Source: Rhodanobacter sp. C05 | Lineage (GTDB): Bacteria; Pseudomonadota; Gammaproteobacteria; Xanthomonadales; Rhodanobacteraceae | Length of the DNA: 64,000 bases | Direction: 5' to 3' | Assembly (NCBI RefSeq): GCF_002001165.1 | Contig: NZ_MUNQ01000008.1 | Coordinates: forward strand, 1 to 64,000 | Made by a program: the position numbers and the translations under genes | In this document: positions 45,210 through 54,017 of the stretch, in pieces | Layout: every line of letters starts with the position of its first letter | Numbering within the stretch: the first letter of the stretch is position 1 | The notes under the pieces: generated by a model | The model's database searches: none | The model's input: the letters and a program-made list of their open reading frames with translations, nothing else | What the model was told of the DNA's origin: nothing

Positions 45210-46208
45210 ATGCTGAAAAAGCCCCGGATGATCGGCAAGATGGCGCTCATCGCCGTGATGGCACTGGGCACGTTCTGCTCGGGCGCGTGGGCTACTCTTG
45301 CGCTCTGGTATCAGTTACCCGGCAATCTGGCCACCCGCACGATCGGCAGCGCGCTCTGGGTGACTGGCGTGATCGCGCTCGTCACTTTCGCGATCAACCG
45401 GCGCAGTTGGCTTCCGCTTGGCCTCTACGCCGTGATTTATGCAGTGCTGTTGCTCTGGTGGACCACGATCGCGCCATCCAACCAGCGGGTCTGGGCGGAC
45501 GACACCTCCCATCTGCTCACCGGCACAGTGGAAGGCAGCCAGGTCACCTTGAACAACGTGCGCAACTTCAGCTGGCGCACCGACGACGACTACGACGCGC
45601 GCTGGGAAACCCGTCATTACGATCTGGATCATCTGGCCACGGCCGATGCCGTGCTGTCGTACTGGGGCAGTGCGGCGATCGCGCACGCGATGATCTCCTT
45701 CGGCTTCGACGATGGCAGCCACGTGGTCTTTTCGGTGGAGATCCGCAGGAAACGCGGCCAGCAGTACTCGGCGATCGGCGGTTTCTTCAAGCAGTTCGAA
45801 ACCATCCTGGTTGCCGCCGACGAGCGCGACATCATCCGCGTGCGCACCAATGTGCGCGGCGAGGACGATTATCTGTATCCGCTGCGCATGGACAAGGCAG
45901 CCATGCGCGCATTGTTCCTGTCCTACGTACACGCCGCGAACAAGCTGGCCATCACGCCGGCGTTCTACAACACGATCACCTCGAACTGCACGACCATCGT
46001 CTATCGCATGGCCAAACAGATCGAACCTGGTCTGCCGCGCGACTTCCGTCTGCTGCTGACCGGCTATCTGCCGGAGTATCTCTACAAGGTGGGCGCCCTG
46101 GATCGAAGCGTGCCGATTGCCGAACTGCGGCGGCGCGGCCGCATCACCGACAGGGCAAGAAGCAGCAAACCCGGAGATGATTTCTCCATGGTGATACGGG
46201 CCAGATGA
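45210..46208 (+). CDS. DUF4105 (Lnb-like) membrane protein
   Basis: The protein has 332 residues from ATG 45210 (GGAA about 6 bases upstream); an ATG at 45186 is possible but too close to its GGAG. Two or three hydrophobic segments lie in the first about 90 residues. The rest fits DUF4105: ISFGFDDGSHVVFSVEIR, then NTITSNCTTIVYRMAK, with the conserved Asn-Cys-Thr that makes the family look like a Cys-dependent hydrolase. It is encoded next to a hydrolase lipoprotein on the opposite strand. Confidence 0.83.
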   Translation: MLKKPRMIGKMALIAVMALGTFCSGAWATLALWYQLPGNLATRTIGSALWVTGVIALVTFAINRRSWLPLGLYAVIYAVLLLWWTTIAPSNQRVWADDTSHLLTGTVEGSQVTLNNVRNFSWRTDDDYDARWETRHYDLDHLATADAVLSYWGSAAIAHAMISFGFDDGSHVVFSVEIRRKRGQQYSAIGGFFKQFETILVAADERDIIRVRTNVRGEDDYLYPLRMDKAAMRALFLSYVHAANKLAITPAFYNTITSNCTTIVYRMAKQIEPGLPRDFRLLLTGYLPEYLYKVGALDRSVPIAELRRRGRITDRARSSKPGDDFSMVIRAR

Positions 46209-46280
46209 GAGGCCTGCTTCAACGTCCGCTGTCGGTCCGAAGTCGTCCTGGCTACGATCCGCTTCAAGCCCGAGGGACTC

Positions 46281-46538
46281 CTAGCGTTTCTTCGCTCGCG
46301 AGGAATTGGCTTCGTTCGCGGAGATGAGCTGCTGCAAATACGCGATTCCTTCTTCCTCGGGGAAAAAGGCCACGACATCGGCGACGGTCAGCTTGTAGCG
46401 CTTCTGGAGCGCCAGGAATTCAGACTTTGCCTGATCGATTTTCGTGCTGCCGGATGCTTTCGATGGCTGCTGATCCTTGCCGTCGAGTGCGGCGAGTTCT
46501 TCCTGAAAGCGTCGGAATGCGTCTTTGGGGGCGGTCAT
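46281..46538 (-). CDS. Small hypothetical protein
   Basis: The protein has 85 residues from ATG 46538; ATGs at 46592 and 46601 would extend it. It is highly charged, with a predicted helical part (DAFRRFQEELAALDGKD) and a C-terminal segment RYKLTVADVVAFFPEEEG, ending in AKKR. It lacks the H-NS AT-hook motif, so it is not a clear nucleoid protein. No ribosome binding site is obvious. Confidence 0.5.
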   Translation of the reverse strand: MTAPKDAFRRFQEELAALDGKDQQPSKASGSTKIDQAKSEFLALQKRYKLTVADVVAFFPEEEGIAYLQQLISANEANSSRAKKR

Positions 46539-46736
46539 GGGATGTATGTAGATGGATTGCCTGCGTGGTGTCTCATTGTCGCACGTAGCCATCTCATGCA
46601 AACCCGCGTCCCTGCATTTCCCGGGTTCGGCTCGCGCGCCAGGCCAAATTCCCCCGGGCAGGCCAGAAACAGGAGGCCGTCCATGGCTGTCTCCGCACTG
46701 ATCACTCAGTGAGTTCGCCGCGTTCCATGGGGAAGG

Positions 46737-47261
46737 TCAGGGTGCCTGGATACGTACAAGCCCGTTATATCTGCCGAATTCCGAGCTGTTGAAGTACACC
46801 GTGCTGCCATCGGCGAGTTGCCAGTTTGCACGTATCGATTGGTAGGAGTTGAGTCCATCGAACACATACTGCGGATCCGATTTGCCGAAAGCATGTTCCA
46901 GCGCTTCGAGATCCCGGGTATCCCGCTCAGCACCATGCGTCCTGGCCGAGAGACTGACCACCAGCCCTGCTTTCAGGCCGACTTCGACATCGGCACCGCT
47001 CATGAAATCGGGTCGATCCTGCAGTGGCACGTTGACGATGATCGTCCCGTCGCGCGGCGGCGCCTCCGATTTTGCCGAGGCAGCCGGCCACTTGAAGCAT
47101 TGCGAGTGATCATCCGGCAGGTACGAGCCTTGTCGTGCGATGCATTCCTGCACGCTCAGAGGCTGTTTCATCGCAATGCCGAACAGGTCATCGGCAAAGC
47201 AGGCATGACTCCAGCCAAATGCCGAGAGCGAAACGAGTACAAGGAATTTTTTCTGTCTCAT
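46737..47261 (-). CDS. Exported hypothetical protein
   Basis: The protein has 174 residues. The ATG at 47261 has AAGGA about 7 bases upstream. A signal peptide (MRQKKFLVLVSLSAFGWSHA region, ending CFADD) is followed by a short Cys pair (SVQECIARQGSY and HSQCFKW) and a beta-rich domain. No family is recognised. The Cys pair suggests a periplasmic disulfide. Confidence 0.68.
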   Translation of the reverse strand: MRQKKFLVLVSLSAFGWSHACFADDLFGIAMKQPLSVQECIARQGSYLPDDHSQCFKWPAASAKSEAPPRDGTIIVNVPLQDRPDFMSGADVEVGLKAGLVVSLSARTHGAERDTRDLEALEHAFGKSDPQYVFDGLNSYQSIRANWQLADGSTVYFNSSEFGRYNGLVRIQAP

Positions 47262-47474
47262 GACTGCATCCTTCAAGCTGACTGGGCAGTGGATTTATCC
47301 GACCGAAACGTAGCGGACACGCCTGGCTGACAGCCGAATATATTCCCGACTTTCCATGATATGCCATGGGTCGCATGGCACATTCCGGAAGGGCAAAGGT
47401 ACGGTCGGAGCGATGGTTTGCCGTGGTTCCGCCTGTCGCATACGCGGGGTGACTTATCCTTGTCGCCAGACAGC

Positions 47475-47506
47475 AAAAGGGCCAGCCACTGGCAGGTGGC
47501 TGGCCC
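47475..47506 (-). terminator. Rho-independent terminator of the 68-residue gene
   Basis: Bases 47479-47489 (GGGCCAGCCAC) pair perfectly with 47496-47506 (GTGGCTGGCCC) around a 6-base loop. Read on the minus strand, the stem is followed by TTTT (47478-47475). It lies about 20 bases past the stop codon of the gene at 47527. Confidence 0.85.
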
Positions 47507-47526
47507 GGAGATATACGTCAGGAATA

Positions 47527-47733
47527 TCAGGCTTGCGGGTCGGCAGCCTGCGCATCGGCCTCGGTCTCGCCTTCCTTCTTGCCGGCGAGTTCCTCAAGCG
47601 CACCAGCGCCCTTGAAGCCGGCAACCGCTGCGATGCCCTTCGTCAGGAGGCCTGCGTTCGGATCGAGTTTTTCTGCGCCTTCGACAGCGGCCACGGCACC
47701 AACAACTTCACCCAAGGTATCCAGAATTCCCAT
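47527..47733 (-). CDS. Small hypothetical protein with helical hydrophobic segment
   Basis: The protein has 68 residues. The ATG at 47733 has GGAGG 5 bases upstream and a perfect terminator follows, so expression is well supported. Small residues dominate (Gly, Ala, Val), with a weakly hydrophobic N-terminal half (TLGEVVGAVAAVEGAEKL) and an acidic tail. No family is recognised. Confidence 0.7.
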   Translation of the reverse strand: MGILDTLGEVVGAVAAVEGAEKLDPNAGLLTKGIAAVAGFKGAGALEELAGKKEGETEADAQAADPQA

Positions 47734-47902
47734 AACGACCTCCACGCTGGTTGGAAGGCTCGAAGCATGCTGAAATGCTCGTTATCTTATGGTGAATGCG
47801 GATGCAGCTACTGTTGCCCGATGGTTCAACGCCGAGCTGTAAGCCGCGCATGCTACGATTCGCGCCGCTTGCAGCCCTGCCTGCAACACGCTCCGACATC
47901 CA

Positions 47903-47989
47903 GCCCGGATGGCGAAACTGGTATACGCAAGGGACTTAAAATCCCTCGGCCGCAAGGCTATGCGGGTTCGACCCCCGCTCCGGGCACCA
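47903..47989 (+). tRNA. tRNA-Leu (anticodon TAA)
   Basis: This is an 87-base tRNA including an encoded CCA. The acceptor stem GCCCGGA (47903-47909) pairs with TCCGGGC. The anticodon stem is GGGA/TCCC around CTTAAAA, giving anticodon TAA. A long variable arm (CTCGGCCGCAAGGCTATG region) and GGTTCGACC T-loop fit tRNA-Leu, which reads UUA and UUG. Confidence 0.95.
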
Positions 47990-48016
47990 ATACCTGCGCG
48001 ACTGCTGCTGTGCGGG

Positions 48017-49249
48017 TCAGAGCAGACTCTTGAAGATGTGGATGCCGGCGCTGTACTCGCCGATGATCGTGCCCACGCTGACCAGGAAGAAGTTCAGCAG
48101 AGTGCGCGCGACGCGGTTCTTCCACCAGCCGCTCCAGTGCACGATGTCGTCGCGCAAGGTGTCGAAGTCGACCACGCGCGGGCGGCGTACCCAGGCTTCG
48201 GCCATCGCACTGATGCCGCCTGCGGGAATGCCGGGGCGGAACGGTTTGATCGGTGCGGCGATGAAGGCGGCGAGGATGCTGAGCGGGTGACCGCCGGCAG
48301 CCAGAGCGCCGAGCGCGGCAAAGCCACCGGTGAACAGCACCCATGAAAGTAATGCCTGGGTACCCAGCGCGGCATTGCGATGAAAGGCGAAGGCAATGGC
48401 GGCGAATACCAGCAGCACCACGGCCGCAGCCAGCCATTTCGGCCAGCGTGCCTTGGGTGGCGTGGCGGCCAGTTCGGCGACCTTGGTGGCCGGATCATCC
48501 TGCTGCGTGCGCAGCAGTTCGCACAAGCCCTTGAGGTGGCCCGCACCGATCACCACCAGCACGCGTCGCGACTCACTGGTCGCCGAACGCGTCGCGTCCT
48601 CGCGCAGGCGCGCAGCCATGAACGCGTCACGTTCGCTGATCAGACTTTGATACAGCGGCTGCGATTCGCTGGCGAATTCGCTGAACGCGCTTTCCAGCAG
48701 ATCGCCCTGTTTCAGTTTCTCGATCTCGCCCTGATCGATTTCCTCACGCTCGAACACGCTGGCCAGCAGGCCGCCGAGCAGGCCGAAACGCTGCAGAAAG
48801 CCGACGCTGTGCCAGGCGCGCTTGAGCGTGGTGCCGACCTCGCGGTCGATCAGCCACAGCGGCAGGCCACGCTGATCGGCGCCATCCATCGCCGCCTTCA
48901 TCTCGGCGCCGGGCTGGATGCCGGACTGGTCGGCCAGACGTTTCTGGAACGTCGACAGCACGAGGCTGGCAGCGACCATGCCAGCTTTGCCCTGACGGAT
49001 CACCTTGAACAGGTCCATCTGCTTGAACGCCTCGGGATCGCGCATGCTCTGCGCGCGGCTGTCGCACAACTCAATCGCCACCGCATCGAAATGCTCATGC
49101 GCGAGCAGGGCTTCGACGGCGTCGACACTGCTGCGCGAGACATGCGCGGTGCCCAACACCACATATTCCACGCCGTCACGCTGCACGCGCTCGATCGGCT
49201 GGCCCTGCAAGGCAGGCAACAGGGCAAGGTCGGTTTCGGGAACACTCAT
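48017..49249 (-). CDS. TraB-family membrane protein
   Basis: The protein has 410 residues. The N-terminal TraB/PrgY-type domain (PF01963-like) has VVLGTAHVSRSS, AIELCDSRA, LIDREVGTTLKRA and VVIGAGHLKGL. The last about 150 residues hold three or four hydrophobic helices (LAAAVVLLVFAAIAFAF first). The family is related to Tiki/erythromycin-esterase-like putative metallohydrolases; the bacterial function is poorly known. It lies 27 bases after the tRNA on the opposite strand. Confidence 0.85.
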   Translation of the reverse strand: MSVPETDLALLPALQGQPIERVQRDGVEYVVLGTAHVSRSSVDAVEALLAHEHFDAVAIELCDSRAQSMRDPEAFKQMDLFKVIRQGKAGMVAASLVLSTFQKRLADQSGIQPGAEMKAAMDGADQRGLPLWLIDREVGTTLKRAWHSVGFLQRFGLLGGLLASVFEREEIDQGEIEKLKQGDLLESAFSEFASESQPLYQSLISERDAFMAARLREDATRSATSESRRVLVVIGAGHLKGLCELLRTQQDDPATKVAELAATPPKARWPKWLAAAVVLLVFAAIAFAFHRNAALGTQALLSWVLFTGGFAALGALAAGGHPLSILAAFIAAPIKPFRPGIPAGGISAMAEAWVRRPRVVDFDTLRDDIVHWSGWWKNRVARTLLNFFLVSVGTIIGEYSAGIHIFKSLL

Positions 49250-49330
49250 GCGATCAGCAGGCCGGTCTCAAGGGGAAATCCAAGCATGGGGACGCCGGCC
49301 ATGTGGAACAAGCCGCGCGGGTGTGCGGCT

Positions 49331-50221
49331 TCAGTCACGAAAACGCCGGAGCAGGTCGGCATAGGCATCGATGCGGCGGTCGCGCAGGAACGGCCAGATC
49401 CGTCGCACATGTTCGCTGCGCACCAGATCGATCTCGGCCAGCAACAAGTCGCGAGCGTCGGTCCCAGCCTGCGCGAGGAACTCGCCCTGCGGACCGGCGA
49501 CGAAGCTGGAGCCCCAGAACTGGATGCCGGCGCCCACAGCGGAGGGATCAGCCTCGTAGCCGGTGCGGTTGCACGACAGCAAGGGCAGGCCGTTGGCTAC
49601 CGCGTGACCGCGCTGCACGGTGATCCATGCGTCGCGCTGGCGATCCTTCTCGGCCTGTACGTCGTTCGGGTCCCAGCCGATCGCGGTGGGGTAGAGCAGC
49701 AGTTCCGCACCGGCGAGCGCCATCAGGCGCGCCGCTTCCGGATACCACTGGTCCCAGCACACCAGCACGCCAAGCCGGCCGACCGAGGTGTCGATCGGCT
49801 CGAAACCGAGGTCGCCCGGCGTGAAGTAGAACTTCTCGTAGAACGCCGGATCGTCCGGGATGTGCATCTTGCGGTACTTGCCGGCGATCGCGGCCGAGCG
49901 ATCGAACACCACCGCGGTGTTGTGATACAGCCCGGTGGCGCGTTTCTCGAACAGCGAGGCGACCACCACGAGCTTCAGCTCCTCGGCCAGCTTGCCGATG
50001 CGGGCAGTGCCCGGGCCGGGAATCGTCTCGGCCTGATCGAAGACCTCGACCGACTCGTGCTGGCAGAAATACGGGCCGTTGTGCAGCTCCTGCAGCAACA
50101 CCAGCTCGACGCCGGCTGCGGCCGCTTCACGCAGGCCGGCTTCGATCGCGTCGAGGTTGGCGTCGCGGCTGCCGCGTTCGGTTTCCTGCAGCAGGGCGAC
50201 CTTGAGGGTCTTGCGGGTCAT
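49331..50221 (-). CDS. aguB: N-carbamoylputrescine amidase
   Basis: The protein has 296 residues. The ATG at 50221 has AGGAT about 9 bases upstream. The nitrilase-fold catalytic triad is visible: Glu45 (LLQELHNG), Lys118 (KYRKMHIPDD) and Cys155 (VLVCWDQWYPE). WDQWYPEAARLMALAGAE is the signature of the AguB branch. It converts N-carbamoylputrescine to putrescine, CO2 and ammonia, the step after agmatine deiminase, which is encoded 66 bases upstream on the same strand. Confidence 0.92.
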   Translation of the reverse strand: MTRKTLKVALLQETERGSRDANLDAIEAGLREAAAAGVELVLLQELHNGPYFCQHESVEVFDQAETIPGPGTARIGKLAEELKLVVVASLFEKRATGLYHNTAVVFDRSAAIAGKYRKMHIPDDPAFYEKFYFTPGDLGFEPIDTSVGRLGVLVCWDQWYPEAARLMALAGAELLLYPTAIGWDPNDVQAEKDRQRDAWITVQRGHAVANGLPLLSCNRTGYEADPSAVGAGIQFWGSSFVAGPQGEFLAQAGTDARDLLLAEIDLVRSEHVRRIWPFLRDRRIDAYADLLRRFRD

Positions 50222-50287
50222 CGGCTTCGATCCTGACTTGACTGTTCGTACGGGCAACCCGCGGAGTTTAGCGGATGCCGACAAAAC

Positions 50288-51337
50288 TCAGGCCAGACCG
50301 GCCGGCAGCTGCATGGTGATGCAGTGCAGACTGCCGTTCTGCCAGATCAGCGGGCGGCAGGGCACCTGCACGATCTCGCGGCCCGGATGGGCGCTACCGA
50401 TGATGCGCGCGGCCTCGTCATCGGCCGGGTCGCCATAGGCCGGCACCAGCACGGCGCCGTTGACGATCAGGTAGTTCGCGTAGGAGGCGGCGAGGCGGCG
50501 ACCTTCGTCGAGGCCGCTTTTATCCAGGATCGGCTTTGCCCACGGCAACGGGTAGAGCTGGTACGGGCGACCATCGACGGTGCGCAAGGCGGCCAGTTCG
50601 GCGCCCATCCGTTGCAGTTCGTCGTGATGTGGGTCACTGGTATCGTCGCAGGCCTGGAACACGATACGCTCGCCCGGCGCGAAGCGCGCCAGCGTGTCGA
50701 TGTGCGCGTCGGTGTCGTCGCCTTCTAGATAGCCGTAGTCCAGCCACAGCACGCGTGCGGCGTGCAGGCTGTCGCGCAGGATCGCGCTCATCTCTTCGCG
50801 CGATTGCTCGGGATGACGCTGCACCAGGCAGCGCCAGGTGGTGAGCACAGTACCTGCGCCATCGCTCTCGATGCCGCCGCCTTCCAGTGCCCAGTCGATG
50901 CGCTTGTGCGCGGCATGGCCGAATACGCCGGCATCGACCAGCCCGGCGATCAGTGCGTCATCCTGCTCGGCACCGAACTTGCCGCCCCAGCCGGTGAAGC
51001 GGAAGTCGGTGAGTTGGAAGCCGTCACTGCCGGCTTTCAGGGTGATTGGGCCGGAATCGCGCAGCCAGGTGTCGTCATACGGCAACTCGACGAAGCGGAT
51101 GCGGGCGAGATCGACTTTCGCGCTGCTCAGCAGGTTTTCGACGTGGACATGCAATACGCCGTCGGCGACCACGATGATCAGCGGCTGGAAGCGGGTGACC
51201 GCCGCAGCCAGCGCCACGTAGGTGGTTTCCACGGCAGCCAGACGCTCGGCCCAGTCAGTGTCGGCATGTGGCCATGCGATCAGTACCGCGGCCTGCGGCT
51301 CCCATTCCGCCGGCAGGCGCAAAGAGTGGTCGGTCAT
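50288..51337 (-). CDS. aguA: Agmatine deiminase
   Basis: The protein has 349 residues. The ATG at 51337 starts with the family N-terminus MTDHSLRLPAEWEPQAAVL. PAD-superfamily residues are in place: DDTWLRDSGP, WALEGGGIESDG, DAHIDTLARF and the catalytic Cys339 in SLHCITMQ. It hydrolyses agmatine to N-carbamoylputrescine, feeding AguB. Together they are the plant/bacterial arginine-decarboxylase route to putrescine; arginine decarboxylase itself is not in the window. Confidence 0.93.
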   Translation of the reverse strand: MTDHSLRLPAEWEPQAAVLIAWPHADTDWAERLAAVETTYVALAAAVTRFQPLIIVVADGVLHVHVENLLSSAKVDLARIRFVELPYDDTWLRDSGPITLKAGSDGFQLTDFRFTGWGGKFGAEQDDALIAGLVDAGVFGHAAHKRIDWALEGGGIESDGAGTVLTTWRCLVQRHPEQSREEMSAILRDSLHAARVLWLDYGYLEGDDTDAHIDTLARFAPGERIVFQACDDTSDPHHDELQRMGAELAALRTVDGRPYQLYPLPWAKPILDKSGLDEGRRLAASYANYLIVNGAVLVPAYGDPADDEAARIIGSAHPGREIVQVPCRPLIWQNGSLHCITMQLPAGLA

Positions 51338-51420
51338 GCGGGGATATCTCGTGCAATCGGGGAGGTGCCTGGGCAGGCGCCGGACTGCGGATTGTACGAC
51401 GAGGTGATTGCCGCACACAC

Positions 51421-51451
51421 AAAAACGCGGCCCGTGTCGCCACAGGCCGCG
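51421..51451 (-). terminator. Rho-independent terminator after the BamE-like gene
   Basis: CGCGGCC (51426-51432) pairs with GGCCGCG (51445-51451), with inner GTG/CAC pairing. On the minus strand the stem is followed by TTTTT (51425-51421). It separates the BamE-like gene from aguA. Confidence 0.75.
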
Positions 51452-51466
51452 GGTCGAAAAACTGTG

Positions 51467-51820
51467 TCAGTTGACGGCGGTCGGGTTGGTGTTGTTACCA
51501 GCCGGCGTGTTGAGCACCGAGTGAATCACATGCTCATGCTCGAAATACACGATGAAATTCGGGTATTCCCAGCGATTGATCTGCGGATGCTTCTGGGTGT
51601 CGCCACCCCGTGGCGACAACTTCCGCTGCGGAGCGCCCCAGGTCCGTTCGACCTGGGCCATGCTCATGCCGCGGCTGGGCAGATTCATGCCCTTTTCTTC
51701 CTGCACGCGATGGATCAGCAGGCTGTCGCCACCGGCCGCGATGGCCGTCTGTGGCGTGGCAAAGGTGGCGCCAGCGATCAGCATGGCGACGATCGGCAGA
51801 CTGTACGTGAACTTGACCAT
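51467..51820 (-). CDS. Exported BamE/OmlA-like small protein
   Basis: The protein has 117 residues. The ATG at 51820 has GGGGAG 2 bases upstream and the longer AGAGGGG run behind it. A signal peptide (to about residue 29, TAIAAGG) is followed by RGMSMAQVERTWGAP, the pattern seen in BamE/SmpA-fold proteins, and then a short beta-rich end. The lipobox Cys of real BamE is missing, so it is not the assembly-machine subunit itself. Confidence 0.72.
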   Translation of the reverse strand: MVKFTYSLPIVAMLIAGATFATPQTAIAAGGDSLLIHRVQEEKGMNLPSRGMSMAQVERTWGAPQRKLSPRGGDTQKHPQINRWEYPNFIVYFEHEHVIHSVLNTPAGNNTNPTAVN

Positions 51821-52087
51821 GGCTCCCCTCTCCAGACAAGGCTGTATGCGGCGTCGTTGTAGCAGAACTACCTGGGCGGCGCTACGTTGTGGCATGCACA
51901 ATGTCGACTACGCCACTCTGTGGCAAGCATTTGTATCGATTGCACCATGCCGATGGGCGCCGGTTGCGATGGGTTGGACATTCGGCATCTCACGGGCTGT
52001 AAGCAGCTGACACGGCGAGAATAGCGCCTTCGCCGCTATCATGGGCGGCTGCGGACGACCGCTTCCCGCCCTGGACACCTGTTTTCA

Positions 52088-54007
52088 ATGATTTCCTTCC
52101 GACATTTTGCCTTGCGCCGTGGCAGCCGCCTGCTGCTTTCCGATATCGATCTGGTGATCCAGAGTGGCTGGCGCCTGGGCGTGATCGGGCGCAATGGCTG
52201 CGGCAAATCCAGCCTGTTCGCTGCCTTGCAGGGCAAGCTGGAGAGCGATGCCGGTGAACTGGACATGCCGGCCAAGCTGCGGCTGGCCTCGGTGGCGCAG
52301 GAGACCCCGGCGCTGCCTGACGCGGCGATCGACTATGTGCTGGGCGGTGATGAGGAACTGGCCGAGGCGATGCGCGACGAGGCCGATGCCGGCGAGCGTG
52401 GCGATATGGAGGCGATGGCGAAAGCCCACCACCGCATCGAAGAACTGAACGGTTACGACGGTCGCGCACGCGCCGGTCGCCTGCTGCATGGCCTGGGCTT
52501 TCCGCCGGAAACGCATGAGCGCGCGGTCAAGGAGTTCTCCGGCGGCTGGCGTGGGCGTCTGAACCTGGCCCGAGCCCTGATGTGTCCGTCCGATCTGCTG
52601 CTGCTCGACGAACCCACCAATCATCTCGATCTCGACGCCGTGCTGTGGCTGGAAGAATGGCTGCGCCGCTACCAGGGCACCTTGCTGATCATTTCGCACG
52701 ATCGCGAATTCCTCGATGGCGTGATCACCCACACGCTGCACCTCAACGACGGCAAGGCGAAGCTGTACACCGGCAATTACAGCGCCTTCGAGCGTCTGCG
52801 CGCCGAGCAGTTGCGCCAGCAGCAGATCTCGCATGAGCGCGAGCAGGCCGAGCGGGCGCATCTGCAGTCCTTTGTCGACCGCTTCAAGGCCAAGGCCAGC
52901 AAGGCCAAGCAGGCGCAGTCACGCATGAAGCGGCTGGAGAAGCTGGCCGGCACCGAGGCGGTGCGCGCCGAACGGCCCTTCAGTTTCCAGTTCCCGGCGC
53001 CTGGGCGGCTACCCGATTCGATGCTGCAACTGGAAGACATCAACGCCGGCTATCCGAGCCGCGATGACGACGGCCTCAATATCGTCCTGCGTGACGTCCG
53101 TTTCAGTCTGGAAGCGGGCGAGCGGATTGGCCTGCTTGGTCCCAACGGCGCCGGTAAATCGACCCTGGTGAAGACCCTGGTCGGCGAACTCGATCCGTTC
53201 AGCGGCGAACGCAAGGCGCACAAGGACCTGAAGATCGGCTATTTCGCCCAGCACACAGTGGAAAGCCTGCGCGAAGGCGCCAGTCCGCTCGACCATCTGA
53301 TGGACAAGGCGCCGGGTGTGGCCACCCAGGTCATGCGCGACTTCCTCGGCACCTGGAATTTCGCCGGCGATCGCGCGTTCGAGTCGGTGGACGGCTTCTC
53401 CGGTGGCGAGCGGGCGCGCCTGGCATTGGCGCTGATCGCGTGGGACAAGCCGAACCTGCTGCTGCTCGATGAGCCGACCAACCATCTCGACCTGGACATG
53501 CGCGAGGCGCTGGCGGATGCGCTGGCCGACTTCGACGGCGCGCTGGTGCTGGTCTCGCATGACCGGCACTTGCTCGGCATGGTCTGCGACAGCTTCTGGC
53601 GCGTCGCCGACGGTGTGGTGGAAAGCTTCGACGGCGACCTTGACGATTACGCCAAGTGGCTGCGCACGCGCGGTGCGACCAGCAAGAAGGCCGCCAAGGC
53701 CGGAGCGGCGGCCAAGCCGGTGGCGAAGATCGTGCCGGAGGAAACACCGGAAGAACGCCGCCGCAACGCCGCTGCTCTGCGCGAAAACGAAAAGACCTCG
53801 CGCCAGCGGGTGAAGCGGATCGAAACCCGCAACGCCACGATCGACAGCGAACTGGCGGCGCTGGAACTCCAGCTGGCCGATCCAGCCACCTACAATGGTC
53901 CGACCCAGGAGATGATGCGACTGGGACAGCGCCAGACCGAACTGCGCCGCGAGAAGGAGGCACTGGAGGCGGAATGGCTGGAACTGTACGAACGACTGGA
54001 AGCGTAA
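52088..54007 (+). CDS. yheS: ABC-F ATPase (YheS-like)
   Basis: The protein has 639 residues with two ATPase domains and no membrane part. Domain 1: GRNGCGKSSLFAAL, FSGGWRGRLNLARAL, LLLDEPTNHLDL. Domain 2: GPNGAGKSTLVKTL, FSGGERARLALAL, LLLDEPTNHLDL. A linker of about 80 charged residues lies between them, and a coiled-coil tail (about 560-639) follows, as in YheS/Uup. ABC-F proteins act on the ribosome to ease translation of difficult sequences. It starts a plus-strand run with rpfE and recJ. Confidence 0.92.
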   Translation: MISFRHFALRRGSRLLLSDIDLVIQSGWRLGVIGRNGCGKSSLFAALQGKLESDAGELDMPAKLRLASVAQETPALPDAAIDYVLGGDEELAEAMRDEADAGERGDMEAMAKAHHRIEELNGYDGRARAGRLLHGLGFPPETHERAVKEFSGGWRGRLNLARALMCPSDLLLLDEPTNHLDLDAVLWLEEWLRRYQGTLLIISHDREFLDGVITHTLHLNDGKAKLYTGNYSAFERLRAEQLRQQQISHEREQAERAHLQSFVDRFKAKASKAKQAQSRMKRLEKLAGTEAVRAERPFSFQFPAPGRLPDSMLQLEDINAGYPSRDDDGLNIVLRDVRFSLEAGERIGLLGPNGAGKSTLVKTLVGELDPFSGERKAHKDLKIGYFAQHTVESLREGASPLDHLMDKAPGVATQVMRDFLGTWNFAGDRAFESVDGFSGGERARLALALIAWDKPNLLLLDEPTNHLDLDMREALADALADFDGALVLVSHDRHLLGMVCDSFWRVADGVVESFDGDLDDYAKWLRTRGATSKKAAKAGAAAKPVAKIVPEETPEERRRNAAALRENEKTSRQRVKRIETRNATIDSELAALELQLADPATYNGPTQEMMRLGQRQTELRREKEALEAEWLELYERLEA

Positions 54008-54017
54008 GGATGTCCGC

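Noticed and set aside
46281-46538. H-NS-like nucleoid protein
   Set aside because: The small charged protein lacks the conserved C-terminal DNA-binding motif.
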